Origin: Parafrigoribacterium mesophilum
GTDB taxonomy: Bacteria; Actinomycetota; Actinomycetes; Actinomycetales; Microbacteriaceae
Reading direction: 5' to 3'
DNA length: 64,000 nucleotides
Assembly (NCBI RefSeq): GCF_039652555.1
Contig: NZ_JBDJAF010000001.1
Span: 1,860,001-1,924,000, forward strand
Below, one piece after another: positions 9,001-16,229 of this stretch. How positions within the stretch are numbered: position 1 is the stretch's first letter; each line of letters opens with the position of its first letter. The translations under genes were made by a program, and so were the position numbers. A model generated the notes under the pieces. The model was not told where the DNA came from, did not search any database, and worked only from the letters and a program-made list of their open reading frames with translations.

Positions 9001-9877
9001 TGAACCCGCCGGGAAAGACAGACGAGTCGTACTTCGGGAGATACGACACCACCAAATCGGCAGGGTCGCCGAACGCGGCCGAGCCTAACGCGGCCGAGCC
9101 CATCAGCGGGGCCGCTCCCAAGAACCGCACCGACCGCAAACCGTTGGCTACGAACGCATCATCCCCGATGCTGGTGACACTGCCCGGAATAGTCACCGAG
9201 GCCAGGCCATTGGAGGAGAACGAATACGCGCCGATTCTTGTGACACCGTCTGAAATCGTCACCGAGAGCAGTTGATTTCCCGCGAACGCATCATCCCCGA
9301 TGCTAGTGACACTGCCCGGAATAGTCACGGAGGTCAGGATGTTGCTGGAAAACGCGTCATCACCAATGCTGGTGACACTGTTCGGAATGGTCACGGAGGT
9401 CAGGGCGCCGGTTGAGAACGCACCCACTCCAATACTGGTGACACCGCCCGAAATGGTCACCGACGTCAGTTGGTGGTTGTAGTAGAACGCATACTCCCCG
9501 ATGCTAGTAACACTGCCCGGAATGGTCACCGAGGTCAGCGCATTGCCTTCGAACGCATGGTATCCGATGCTGGTGACACTGTTCGGAATGGTCACCGAGG
9601 TCAGATTGTGGTAGGAGAGCCCCCAGATGCCGGTGACGTCATATACGACGCCGTCGATAGTCACCGTGGCTGGGATCGACACGGCTGTCGAGCTCCCCGA
9701 GTAGCCGCTGACGGCCGCGCCGATCGAGCTATTTGAGCTGTCGACGTTGTACATGATGCCGGCCGAGTCGGTGAAGGATAGGTAAGTCGCGGATGCGCCC
9801 GGCACCACCCCGAGCACCATCAGCGCCGCCACACTCACAGCCGCTAACGGCTTCAACCATTTATGCATAACGCTCAT
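6065..9877 (-). CDS. BspA-like LRR/InlB-repeat surface protein with LAATG sortase anchor
   Basis: A 1270-residue secreted protein. The signal peptide is about 1-30 (cleavage ASA|T). Three blocks of LRR_5 (BspA-type) repeats follow at about 31-290, 380-590 and 690-870, each 22-23 residues with cores such as LTSVTIPNSVTSIG. Five InlB-B/Flg_new modules of about 70 residues (VTFDTTGG ... GWFTAATGGT ... LYAQW) start near 307, 610, 887, 955 and 1024. After a proline-rich linker (about 1095-1122) and an Ig-like stretch come LAATG at 1234-1238, a hydrophobic helix and RRRR. LAxTG is the signal of class E sortases. Adhesion or cell-surface binding is the usual inferred role. It is the main cargo of the tRNA-Gly island. 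Confidence 0.9.
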   Translation of the reverse strand: MSVMHKWLKPLAAVSVAALMVLGVVPGASATYLSFTDSAGIMYNVDSSNSSIGAAVSGYSGSSTAVSIPATVTIDGVVYDVTGIWGLSYHNLTSVTIPNSVTSIGYHAFEGNALTSVTIPGSVTSIGEYAFYYNHQLTSVTISGGVTSIGVGAFSTGALTSVTIPNSVTSIGDDAFSSNILTSVTIPGSVTSIGDDAFAGNQLLSVTISDGVTRIGAYSFSSNGLASVTIPGSVTSIGDDAFVANGLRSVRFLGAAPLMGSAALGSAAFGDPADLVVSYLPKYDSSVFPGGFTSPTWTPDNYTTFALATVTFDTTGGSTAPAPVTVKPDGTAPRPANPTWTDHTFAGWFTAATGGTEWDFASPTSTDTTLYAHWISGTVTSIDNGITYTADSGNIAAGATVSGYSGPSTVAIPATVTIEGVEYNVTSIGAEAFRSKNLSGVTIPNSVTSIGDDAFSSNILTSVTIPGSVASIGDWAFKNNRLMSVSIPDSVTSIGQGSFGTNSLTSVALGNSVTSIGDHAFEQNSLTSMTIPASVTSIGSLAFGSNYALASVRFLGAAPVMGFEALHDGMLFWNVVVSYLPEYDSSVVGNGGFTSPNWTPAGTPDAYRSYALATVTFDTTGGSTAPAPVTVNSDGTTTRPADPTWTGHTFTGWFTAATGGTAFDFTSRVTTDTTLYAQWTGPVSFTSSDGVTYSADSSDVAAGATLDGYTGTATTFSIPSTVTIDGIVYNVTSIGDRAFSGPGLTSVTIPDSVTSIGNAAFEFSGLTSLVIGNSVTHIGTDAFAYSGLTSVTIPDSVTYIGDWAFEDNSLTSVTIPDGVTYIGDWAFADNDGLTSVKFSGAAPTFAGMDAFGIYYDTLTVFYRAQYGAPDAENGFTSMWDGYKTQALADVTYDTTGGSTAPAPVTINSGDTVNEPTEPTWAGHTFDGWFTAATGGTAWDFGDAVTADTTLYAQWTALAQVTFDTTGGSTTPAPVTINSGDTVNEPTEPTWAGHTFDGWFTAATGGTAWDFGDAVTADTTLYAQWTTLATVSFDTAGGSTAPKSVTLNSGSPVDEPTAPTWAGHVFNGWFTAATGGTAWDFTSPVAADISLYAQWAVTVPPVVVPPVVVPPVLFPPVVTPAGTVPPKVALSVDLAVGSPFGDAPVNVKGSGLLANSPWTLVLHSTPTIVASGIVGSDGTVAGTFSLPVSIPAGTHTLTLAGTAPDGSAVTSVVYLTVSSTGELSYLSSAGPESTLAATGVNTPTDGLAGGALLLILFGAALIFARRRRTAR
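6813..7210 (-). repeat. 210-bp tandem duplication inside the surface-protein gene
   Basis: Bases from 6813 reappear 210 bases on, from 7023, with unbroken identity over about 157 bases and only scattered differences after that. One unit is one 70-residue InlB-B module (modules 3 and 4). Near-identity at the DNA level, including synonymous positions, marks a recent duplication or gene conversion compared with the other three diverged modules. Confidence 0.8.
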
Positions 9878-10376
9878 GTTACTGTGCCACTTTCTGTAGG
9901 GCGTTCCGGTGAAACGATGCCGCCGCTCGTGTCGAGAGAAGGCCTCTGCTAGGTTCTATGCGGCGATCCGCCGCATGTAGTGTCCAACTGCACCTATGCG
10001 CGGCACCACATGCCGACTGTGGTTGCCGACCTGCCGTGTCTGTCGTTGAGACATTTCCTGTCGATAATTGGTGATCGAACCGTGCCGGATTCCGGCCACC
10101 GCCCGGTCGTTGCCTCGCAGGATTGAGCGCGTGCCGGCCCCAAGACTGCTGAGTGAACTGATGCCCCGAGACGTGTGGCCTCTCGCGCATGTCTGGACTT
10201 TTACGCCCATATCGGACCAGGGGAATGCTGAAGTCGCGCTTACTGGTCGCTGCCGGTCGTCTCATCGCGATCTGGACTTGTTCTGTCGGTCTGAGAATCG
10301 GTGCGGTCGTGACTAGCTTGCACAGGGCAAAAGGAGGGAGACGATTCCAGGCGAGGTGAGGCGCAACTGCAGCAGA
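9878..10376. other. Island interior between surface-protein gene and LRR gene
   Basis: About 500 bases upstream of both genes, which are divergent. It should hold the surface-protein promoter. The third CTGTCGATAAT motif is at 10058-10077. Open frames here (9879-10265, 10068-10316) have no family match or ribosome site. Confidence 0.5.
10058..10077 (+). repeat. CTGTCGATAAT motif, copy 3
   Basis: CTGTCGATAATTGGTGATCG, 17 of 20 bases as in copy 2. Confidence 0.6.
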
Positions 10377-10388
10377 TAGTGTGAAGCT
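10377..10388 (+). promoter_or_regulatory. Leaderless promoter -10 of the LRR gene
   Basis: TAGTGT (10377-10382) ends six bases before the GTG at 10389, the same spacing as many other genes in this window. No Shine-Dalgarno sequence lies in between. Confidence 0.45.
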
Positions 10389-11269
10389 GTGTCCTCCTGG
10401 TCCAGGGTTTCCAACTTTGACCTCGTCGAGTCGCCTGCAGGAACCGATCTGGTTGTCACCGGAGACTGGTCACCGAAGGCCTCCAGGGCGCTGTCCGGCG
10501 GGGCAGCAACGGGGCTCGTGCTCAATTACGCCAAAGGCTACCGGGAACGGAGCCTGGACTTCCTCGAAAACTGGCCGATAACCAGGATCCGAATCCTCGC
10601 CCGCACCATCACCGATCTGACACCGGTGTACAGGATGGCTGCCACACTCGAATCGGTCAGCGTCATCACCGCGCCGAAAGCCACACTCGACCTCGCGCGC
10701 TTGCCGAGACTCACGCACCTTGAGGCCGGCTGGGAACAGGTGGAGTCCAGCATCGGGGCGGCCGTTCACTTACGCGAGCTGTATCCGACGTCCTATAACC
10801 CGAGGGACCTCAGCCCGCTTTCGCAAAACCGGCAGTTGCGTCTCATTTCGATGAAGGACCGGCCCTATATCGAAAGCCCGGCATTGATGCTTTCCCGATG
10901 CTGGAAATTCTGGGGATCTACTCGGCACGGGGATTAAGCGACCTGTCCGATCTAGCATCGGCATCCGCGCCACGGCATTTACGAGAGCTACAACTCGAAT
11001 CGGATCGCCGCGTTACCCGACTCGGTGAGATCGGTACCGCTACCGATCTCGAGTTTCTCAACATCAGCGAACTTGGCGAGATCGAGTCCTTAGCGCCGGT
11101 CGAAGGGTTGAAACGACTAGACACGTTGTACTTGTACGGGTCAACACGTGTGATGGACGCCGATCTCACTCCGTTGATGGAGCTGCCTCTGCTGGAAGAT
11201 CTAAGAATCATGAACCGGCGGGAATACACTCCATCGGTTGCGCAAGTAGAGGCGCACATTTCACGCTGA
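10389..11269 (+). pseudogene. Leucine-rich-repeat protein gene broken by a one-base frameshift
   Basis: Two overlapping frames make one LRR protein of about 293 residues. Frame 1 (GTG 10389) carries LRR-like units such as LARLPRLTHLEAGWEQ and loses sense after ESPAL. Frame 2 resumes as FPMLEILGIYSARGL and continues with LRELQLESD, LEFLNISEL, LDTLYLYG and LEDLRIMN to the stop at 11269. Inserting one G between 10886 and 10887 restores ...PALDAFPMLEIL, the expected LRR spacing. Either the gene has a recent one-base deletion or the read has an error. The protein lacks a signal peptide, so it is probably cytoplasmic. Function unknown. Confidence 0.75.
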
Positions 11270-11347
11270 CCTTAGCCTTGAAGGGTCCTAGGTTCCGTGA
11301 GACAAGTCCAGGCATGCGTGAGATCTGACAAGACGGCAAGAATCTAT

Positions 11348-11421
11348 TGGAGCGAGCGACGGGAATCGAACCCGCACTACCAGCTTGGGAAGCTGGAGTT
11401 CTGCCATTGAACTACGCTCGC
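11348..11421 (-). tRNA. tRNA-Gly (anticodon CCC)
   Basis: A complete 74-nt cloverleaf on the minus strand with encoded CCA. The acceptor stem is GCGAGCG/CGCTCGC, the D stem GTTC/GAAC, and the anticodon stem CCAGC/GCTGG around loop TTCCCAA, which places CCC at 34-36. The T arm is GCGGG-TTCGATT-CCCGT with one G-U pair. Its last 25 bases recur at 5660-5684. Confidence 0.95.
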
Positions 11422-11492
11422 GCATCCGGTGTCTGGTCCGTCCAAACAAGCGGACAGATACCGGCTCGCGCAATCCTACCAAGCCGCTCGGA

Positions 11493-11504
11493 TAGTCTCT
11501 TGTC
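11493..11504 (+). promoter_or_regulatory. Leaderless promoter -10 of dcd
   Basis: TAGTCT (11493-11498) ends six bases before the dcd ATG at 11505. There is no ribosome site. Confidence 0.5.
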
Positions 11505-12086
11505 ATGCTGCTATCGGACCGGGATATCAAGGCGCAACTCGACTCTGGACGGGTGGGCCTCGATCCCTACGACCCCGACATGGTGCAACCCTCGAGCATC
11601 GACGTGCGGCTCGACAAGTATTTCCGGCTGTTCGATAACCACAAGTATCCGTTTATAGACCCGGCCGACGATCAGCCCGAGCTGACGCACCTCGTCGAGA
11701 CGGAGTCCGGGCATCCGTTCATCTTGCACCCCGGCGAGTTCGTGCTCGCCTCCACCTACGAGCAGATCACCCTGCCGGATGACATCGCCGCCCGCCTCGA
11801 GGGCAAGAGTTCGCTCGGCCGGCTGGGTTTGCTGACTCACTCCACCGCCGGCTTCGTCGACCCTGGTTTCTCGGGCCACGTCACGCTGGAGCTCAGCAAC
11901 GTCGCAACGCTGCCGATCAAGCTGTGGCCGGGCATGAAGATCGGCCAGTTCTGCTTCTTCCAACTCTCTTCGCCGGCCGAGAAGCCCTACGGCGTTGGCG
12001 CGAATGGCTCGCGTTACCAAGGTCAGCGCGGGCCGACGGCGTCGCGGTCGTTCCTGAACTTCCATAAGACGGATGTGACGCGGTAG
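11505..12086 (+). CDS. dcd: dCTP deaminase (probably dUMP-forming)
   Basis: A 193-residue trimeric enzyme of dTMP synthesis that deaminates dCTP. The N-terminus (MLLSDRDIKAQ), QPSSIDVRLD, the catalytic-site block ARLEGKSSLGRLGL with the essential Glu, HSTAGFVDPGFSGHVTLEL, and the C-terminal GSRYQGQRGPTASR lid are all present. Actinobacterial homologues such as the Mycobacterium enzyme also cleave the product to dUMP, which is likely here by descent. The gene sits just outside the tRNA-Gly island and is transcribed away from it. Confidence 0.95.
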   Translation: MLLSDRDIKAQLDSGRVGLDPYDPDMVQPSSIDVRLDKYFRLFDNHKYPFIDPADDQPELTHLVETESGHPFILHPGEFVLASTYEQITLPDDIAARLEGKSSLGRLGLLTHSTAGFVDPGFSGHVTLELSNVATLPIKLWPGMKIGQFCFFQLSSPAEKPYGVGANGSRYQGQRGPTASRSFLNFHKTDVTR

Positions 12087-12162
12087 CTACTCTGCCGCCC
12101 TCGACGCTCGCAGAGCTCGCTCGTCAGGGGATGAGAGCTCAGCGGGCTAGCATCCCGAGAGT

Positions 12163-12690
12163 TCAGCGGGTCAGGGACCAGCCGTTCAGCTGCAGGACCA
12201 ACCACGGGCTGAACGCGTACGGTGCCGCGGCAACCGCGGCACGCAGGTCGGCGGGGGCGACCCATTTCCACTCCGCCACTTCCGCGATGTTCGCCGTAAC
12301 GGCATCCGTCGTCACCGCACTGAAGACGGGGCAGATTTCGTTCTCGACGATGCCGGATGCGTCTACCGCCCGATAGCGGAAGTCCGGCAACACCGGCTGG
12401 AGATCTGTGATCTGCAGGCCCAATTCCACCACTGCACGGGCGGTCACGGCGGCTTCGACGCTCGAACCGGGCACCTGATGTCCGCAGAACGAATTAGTCC
12501 ATACCCCCGGCCAGGTCAGCTTCGACAGCGCCCGCCGGGTCACGAGTACGCGGCCCTCGGCGTCGAAGACGTGACAGGAGAACGCCAGGTGCAGAGGCGT
12601 GTCGACGCCGTGCACCGTGCGCTTCTCGGCGGTACCGAGTGGATGCCCGGCATCGTCCACAAGAACCACGAGTTCCGGATCGACAATCAT
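12163..12690 (-). CDS. idi: Isopentenyl-diphosphate delta-isomerase, type I
   Basis: A 175-residue Nudix-like metalloenzyme that interconverts IPP and DMAPP in isoprenoid synthesis. Catalytic Cys is in TNSFCGH and the catalytic Glu is in GIVENEICPVF, with the Nudix-type helix AAVTARAVVELGL between and the closing WKWVAP segment. The frame can begin at ATG 12708, but TAACCT (12704-12699), a likely -10 element, overlaps those codons and lies eight bases before ATG 12690, which is therefore preferred (MIVDPELVVLV). It stands alone between dcd and a DUF3072 gene. Confidence 0.92.
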   Translation of the reverse strand: MIVDPELVVLVDDAGHPLGTAEKRTVHGVDTPLHLAFSCHVFDAEGRVLVTRRALSKLTWPGVWTNSFCGHQVPGSSVEAAVTARAVVELGLQITDLQPVLPDFRYRAVDASGIVENEICPVFSAVTTDAVTANIAEVAEWKWVAPADLRAAVAAAPYAFSPWLVLQLNGWSLTR

Positions 12691-12761
12691 ATGCGTCGAG
12701 GTTAGCATTCCGGGCTTTGACCACTGGATTGCGACGACTACCCACCGATTCGCGCCCGGCG

Positions 12762-12773
12762 TAGCGTTGAACC
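12762..12773 (+). promoter_or_regulatory. Leaderless promoter -10 of the DUF3072 gene
   Basis: TAGCGT (12762-12767) ends six bases before ATG 12774. Confidence 0.4.
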
Positions 12774-12998
12774 ATGGCAGCAGACGACGAGAAACTCGGC
12801 GCGGTCGACCCCGAGAACGCGGCGGTGAAGAATCCGGAACAGTGGCTTACCGGCGACGAGCCGATCACCGCCGCGCAACGCAGCTACCTCGACACGTTGG
12901 CCAGAGAGGCGGGGGAGGAAATCCCAGCAGACCTCACCAAGGCGCAGGCGTCAGAGCAGATCGAGCGGCTGCAGAAGAAGACCGGGCGGGGCCGCTAG
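12774..12998 (+). CDS. DUF3072 small protein
   Basis: A 74-residue acidic, soluble protein. The core NPEQWLTGDEPITAAQRSYL then LAREAGEEIPADLTKAQASEQIERLQ is the DUF3072 signature: a helical hairpin related in look to the SAP-like, lysine-ended domains found in DNA-associated actinobacterial proteins. No function is known. It ends two bases before the convergent MarR-like gene. Confidence 0.85.
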   Translation: MAADDEKLGAVDPENAAVKNPEQWLTGDEPITAAQRSYLDTLAREAGEEIPADLTKAQASEQIERLQKKTGRGR

Positions 12999-13000
12999 GA

Positions 13001-13420
13001 CTAGCCTTCCCAGCCCAGGTTGCGCGCCATCCGCTCAAGCGCATTCAGGGTGGCGGCGTACTCCTCATCGTCGAATCCGTTGGACACCGCATCCCGGATT
13101 CCCTGCACGACTGTGGAGAGCCGATCGTAGGCCACCCGGCCCTGCTCGGTTATCGAGTAGGTGTCGCCGGCGACGGTGATCCATCCGCTCTCGACGAGCT
13201 CTGCGAGGTGGGCTGCGGAACTGTCCTCGCTGTCGGCGTCCAGGAACGGGGCGATCTCGCCGTTCAACTGCTCGAGAGTGGCATCCTCGCGTGACAGCGC
13301 TCCGAGCAGCTGCCACTGCCGGCGGGTGACGCCGTGCTCCTCGAGGGTCTCGTCGAACCGATCGTCGATCAGCTGGTCGACGAGCTTGAGCCAGTATCCG
13401 ATGGGACGCGACGCTGCCAT
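13001..13420 (-). CDS. MarR-like winged-helix regulator
   Basis: A 139-residue protein with a MarR-type fold: helix 1 (YWLKLVDQLIDDRFDETLEEHGVTRRQWQLLGAL), a recognition region around LNGEIAPFLDADSEDSSAAHLAELVESGWI, and a wing with DTYSITEQGRVAYDRL, then a dimerisation helix. Members repress neighbouring genes and are released by small ligands. TATCCT (13433-13428) lies seven bases before the ATG. Its target is not evident; the UMF1 transporter that follows on the same strand is upstream of it in transcription order. Confidence 0.82.
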   Translation of the reverse strand: MAASRPIGYWLKLVDQLIDDRFDETLEEHGVTRRQWQLLGALSREDATLEQLNGEIAPFLDADSEDSSAAHLAELVESGWITVAGDTYSITEQGRVAYDRLSTVVQGIRDAVSNGFDDEEYAATLNALERMARNLGWEG

Positions 13421-13492
13421 GGGGTTGAGGATACGCCAGGGGGATGCGGTTTTGCAGGAGGTGGGACGTGGGACGGGGGACGGGGTCTCGGC

Positions 13493-13541
13493 GGGGCTCG
13501 ACCACCGTGGGGCTCGACCACCGGTGGGGGCTCGACCACCG
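13493..13541. repeat. Three short tandem repeats GGGGCTCGACCACCG
   Basis: A 15-base unit occurs at 13493-13507, 13509-13523 and 13527-13541, in the gap between the MarR-like gene and the end of the UMF1 gene. The unit CTCGACCACCG also reads as palindrome-poor, so a slippage-prone spacer is the simplest view. Confidence 0.7.
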
Positions 13542-13552
13542 GCGCGACGGAG

Positions 13553-15025
13553 TCAGTCGATGACTGACTGCTTCGCCTTGACCGGCAGCATCAGGAGCAG
13601 GCCGGCGAACAGCACGAGCACGATGCCGATGATGCCGAACCTGGTGTCGCCGGTGGCGCCCACAAACAGGCTGAACAGGCCCGGTGCCAGGAAGCTCACC
13701 GCGCGTCCGGTTGTCGCGTACAGCCCGAAGATCTCACCTTCACGGCCGGGCGGGGTGATCCTGGCCAGGAAGCTGCGACTGGAGGATTGCACCGGGCCGA
13801 CGAACAGGCTCAGGAACAGCCCAGCGATCCAGAAGCCGCCCTGGGCGGTCCCGATGAACAGCACCGCGGTGCCCGCGAGCACCAGCCCGAGCAACGACCA
13901 GATGATGACGTTCTTCGCGCCGACCCGGTCGTCGAGCCAACCGCCGAGGAACGTCCCCAGACCGGCGACGACGTTCGCGGCCACCGCGAAGTAGATGACC
14001 TCGGTCGCCGAGAACCCGAACACCTGGGCCGCGACGATGGCGCCGAACGTAAATACGGCGGCGAGGCCATCCCGAAACACGGCGCTCGCGAGCAGGAACA
14101 TCAGCACCTGTGGGCTCTTTTTCCCCAGCGCCGCAATGGTGTTCCACAGCTGCCGGTAGCTGGCCGCAATGCTCACCCGGTTCTCGCGCGCCCGCGGCGG
14201 GATCTCCGGCACCCGCAACAACACCGGTAGCGCGAAGATCGCGAACCAGATGGCGGAGACCATGATCGCCAGGCGGATGTCCAGCGCACCGCCGGCCGCG
14301 CCGGTGGGCACCGTGAGCAGCCCGTTGCCATGCGGGTTGCCGAAACTCTGGATGAACAACACCAGCAGCATGATCAGCAGCACGATCCCGCCGACGTAAC
14401 CCATGCCCCAACCGAAACCAGAGACCCGCCCGATCGTCTTCGGCGTGGAGACCTGCACCAGCATGGCGTTGTAATTCACGCTGGCGAACTCGAAGAAGAT
14501 GTTGCCGGCGGCCAGAAGCGCCGCCCCGAACACGAGGTATCCGGGCGCGGGGGCGACGAAGAACATCGCCAGCATGGCGAGCACGACCAGGCCGGTATTG
14601 ATCCCGAGCCACAGCTTGCGCCGACCGGAGCCGTCCGAACGCTGTCCGAGAATCGGGGCGAGCAGGGCGATCAGCACCCCGGCGATCGTCAGCGCCGTAC
14701 CGATCAGGGTGGCGTTGCCGGCCTTCGCCGCGACCAGTGCCGGATTGCGGGAGTCGTCGCCGGCCGCGGCCAGGATGTCCGGATCGACGAACAGACCGCT
14801 GGCCAAGTAGGTGCTGAACACGAACGTGGTGACCACGGCGTTGAAGGCCGCCGAGCCCCAGTCCCAGAGCGCCCAGGCCCGCACCATCCGGCCCGGAATC
14901 GGTCGATCCTCCAGGTACGCGTGGGCGGCGATAACCACGGCGCCGTCGTCGCCGATCAGCGGCACCCGTTTTTCCCCCTGTGTTTCGGAGGATGCAGCAT
15001 CATTGTCGGCTGTGTCACCCGTCAT
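13553..15025 (-). CDS. UMF1/Atg22-like MFS transporter
   Basis: A 490-residue inner-membrane protein with about 12 helices. The opening RAWALWDWGSAAFNAVVTTFVFSTYL, with WDWGSAAFN, is the signature of the UMF1 (Atg22-like) branch of MFS, followed by GQRSDGSGRRK in the motif-A loop and DDRVGAKN in the second half. These carriers are thought to export amino acids or other metabolites; the substrate is not established. TAGCCT (15037-15032) lies six bases before the ATG, so the message is probably leaderless. Confidence 0.88.
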   Translation of the reverse strand: MTGDTADNDAASSETQGEKRVPLIGDDGAVVIAAHAYLEDRPIPGRMVRAWALWDWGSAAFNAVVTTFVFSTYLASGLFVDPDILAAAGDDSRNPALVAAKAGNATLIGTALTIAGVLIALLAPILGQRSDGSGRRKLWLGINTGLVVLAMLAMFFVAPAPGYLVFGAALLAAGNIFFEFASVNYNAMLVQVSTPKTIGRVSGFGWGMGYVGGIVLLIMLLVLFIQSFGNPHGNGLLTVPTGAAGGALDIRLAIMVSAIWFAIFALPVLLRVPEIPPRARENRVSIAASYRQLWNTIAALGKKSPQVLMFLLASAVFRDGLAAVFTFGAIVAAQVFGFSATEVIYFAVAANVVAGLGTFLGGWLDDRVGAKNVIIWSLLGLVLAGTAVLFIGTAQGGFWIAGLFLSLFVGPVQSSSRSFLARITPPGREGEIFGLYATTGRAVSFLAPGLFSLFVGATGDTRFGIIGIVLVLFAGLLLMLPVKAKQSVID

Positions 15026-15142
15026 GCTGACAGGCTAGTGGTCAGCGCCGCCGCCCGCGTAGGAATGCGCCCGCAGGTCACGGATGTGCTCTGGCACCTC
15101 GCGCAAACGTTTCGGCAGGGCTCGGCCGCCGTTGCGCGCCGG

Positions 15143-15973
15143 TCAGCGGTACAGGTCCGGCAGGAGCGCGGCGAAGACCTCTTCCGCGTCGCACGACACC
15201 CCGCGGCGGGTGAACCACTGGCACACGTTGACGCAGTCGCGGTGCAGCAGGGACATGCCGTTCGGATTGCTCACCACCTCCACCAACTGTGGCAGGTCGA
15301 TCACCACCACGCGGCCAGCGTGCACGAGTAGGTTGTATGCGGAAAGGTCGCCATGGGAGAGGCCGGCGGCGGCGAATTGGTGCAGGATGTCCACGACCTG
15401 CTCGAGGTATCCGGCAAGCACGCCTGGATCCATGCGCACCTCCGCAAGCCTTGGCGCCGCGGCGAGGTCGTCGCCGATGAACTCCATCAGGAGCTCGGTG
15501 CCGTTGACCTGCACCGGGTAAGGGACCGCCATGCCCTGCTCGTACATCCGGCAGAGCGCTTCGAATTCGGCCATCGCCCAGCGCCCGGCCGAGACCGTTC
15601 GGCCGTACGCCGAGTTCTTGGCGACGGCGCGGGTGTCGCGGGTGTTGCGCATCCGCCGGCCCTCCTGGTACTGCGCGGAGCGGTGGAAGTCGCGGGTTTC
15701 GCGACCGCGGTACCGCTTGGCGGCGAGGATGCTGCCGGTCTCACCGGGAATTGCCCGCTCGATGAGGAAGACATCCGCCTCCTTGCCGGATTTCAGAATG
15801 CCCAGTTCGGTGTCGAACGCGCCGGCGGAGGTGACGATCCAGTCCGGGAACGGCTGCGGACCGCGCTCGGAGGGCGTGACGCTCGTCCAGGTGGACCAGC
15901 GTTGGTCCTCGCCGGGTTCGAGCCGGGAAAAGGTGGGGATGGTAAAGGCGGGTGCAACTTCGTCGAATGACAC
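15143..15973 (-). CDS. RIO-type serine/threonine protein kinase
   Basis: A 276-residue RIO1-family atypical kinase. Visible are the flexible-loop region GILKSGKEADVFL, the ATP-binding Lys in LAAKRYRG, the catalytic loop LSHGDLSAYNLLVH with the catalytic Asp, and the metal-binding Asp in VIDLPQLVE. Archaeal and eukaryotic relatives act in ribosome maturation; the bacterial role is unknown. Two starts are possible: GTG 16000 without a ribosome site, or GTG 15973 with GGAG seven bases before it. The latter is chosen. An 18-codon ORF with an ideal ribosome site ends just upstream (16010). Confidence 0.9.
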   Translation of the reverse strand: MSFDEVAPAFTIPTFSRLEPGEDQRWSTWTSVTPSERGPQPFPDWIVTSAGAFDTELGILKSGKEADVFLIERAIPGETGSILAAKRYRGRETRDFHRSAQYQEGRRMRNTRDTRAVAKNSAYGRTVSAGRWAMAEFEALCRMYEQGMAVPYPVQVNGTELLMEFIGDDLAAAPRLAEVRMDPGVLAGYLEQVVDILHQFAAAGLSHGDLSAYNLLVHAGRVVVIDLPQLVEVVSNPNGMSLLHRDCVNVCQWFTRRGVSCDAEEVFAALLPDLYR

Positions 15974-16009
15974 GGTGACGCTCCGAGGACAGGAGGCCAC
16001 CCGCGGATG

Positions 16010-16066
16010 TTAGTCGGCGGCCTCAAAGAGGAAGGGGATGCTAGAGGGCACGGCAAAGACAGCCAT
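16010..16066 (-). CDS. Possible 18-residue leader peptide before the RIO kinase
   Basis: ATG 16066 is preceded by AAGGAGGTAG with seven bases to the start, the best ribosome site in this part of the window. The ORF encodes MAVFAVPSSIPFLFEAAD and ends with TAA nine bases before the first possible RIO start. It is too short for family assignment. It could be a regulatory leader, a bona fide small protein, or the stump of a lost gene. Its hydrophobic core (VFAVPSSIPFLF) is not a run of one amino acid, so classical amino-acid attenuation is not suggested. Confidence 0.45.
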   Translation of the reverse strand: MAVFAVPSSIPFLFEAAD

Positions 16067-16170
16067 GGCGCTACCTCCTTCCGTCTCGGTGTGCGTTGAG
16101 TCTAGTTGTACGTGCGCGCTCGCGTCGAGGGCGAGGCGGGAACGGCTCTGCCCACCCGGCAAATGTTTCC

Positions 16171-16216
16171 GTTTCGGCTAAGTGTGCCCGGCGCAACAGG
16201 AACACTTAGCCGGAAC
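16171..16216. repeat. Hairpin at a gene breakpoint, possible IS end
   Basis: CGGCTAAGTGT (16175-16185) is repeated inverted as ACACTTAGCCG (16202-16212), and the match extends outward to about 15 bases a side with one mismatch. The related words AACAGGAAC occur twice just beside it. It begins 14 bases past the point where a GH13 reading frame is cut. Closely spaced multiple terminal repeats are typical of some IS families such as IS21; this link is inference only. Confidence 0.5.
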
Positions 16217-16229
16217 AGGAACAGTTGTG

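Larger units (their letters stand above)
5660..11421. mobile_element. Candidate tRNA-Gly genomic island (about 5.7 kb)
   Basis: The segment is bounded by the intact tRNA-Gly(CCC) on the right and a 25-base duplicate of its 3' end on the left. It contains the BspA-like surface protein and a frameshifted LRR gene, both less G+C-rich and more repetitive than the housekeeping genes on either side. No integrase, relaxase, capsid or transposase gene is recognised inside, so if it was mobile it has lost its recombinase or used one supplied elsewhere. Confidence 0.55.

Noticed and set aside
6065..9877. Regular short repeats suggesting a CRISPR array
   Set aside because: The repeats are protein-coding LRR units of 66-69 bases without constant repeats and unique spacers. 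No cas gene is near.
9879..10265. 128-codon ORF upstream of the surface protein
   Set aside because: The composition is not coding-like, there is no ribosome site, and it occupies the promoter region.
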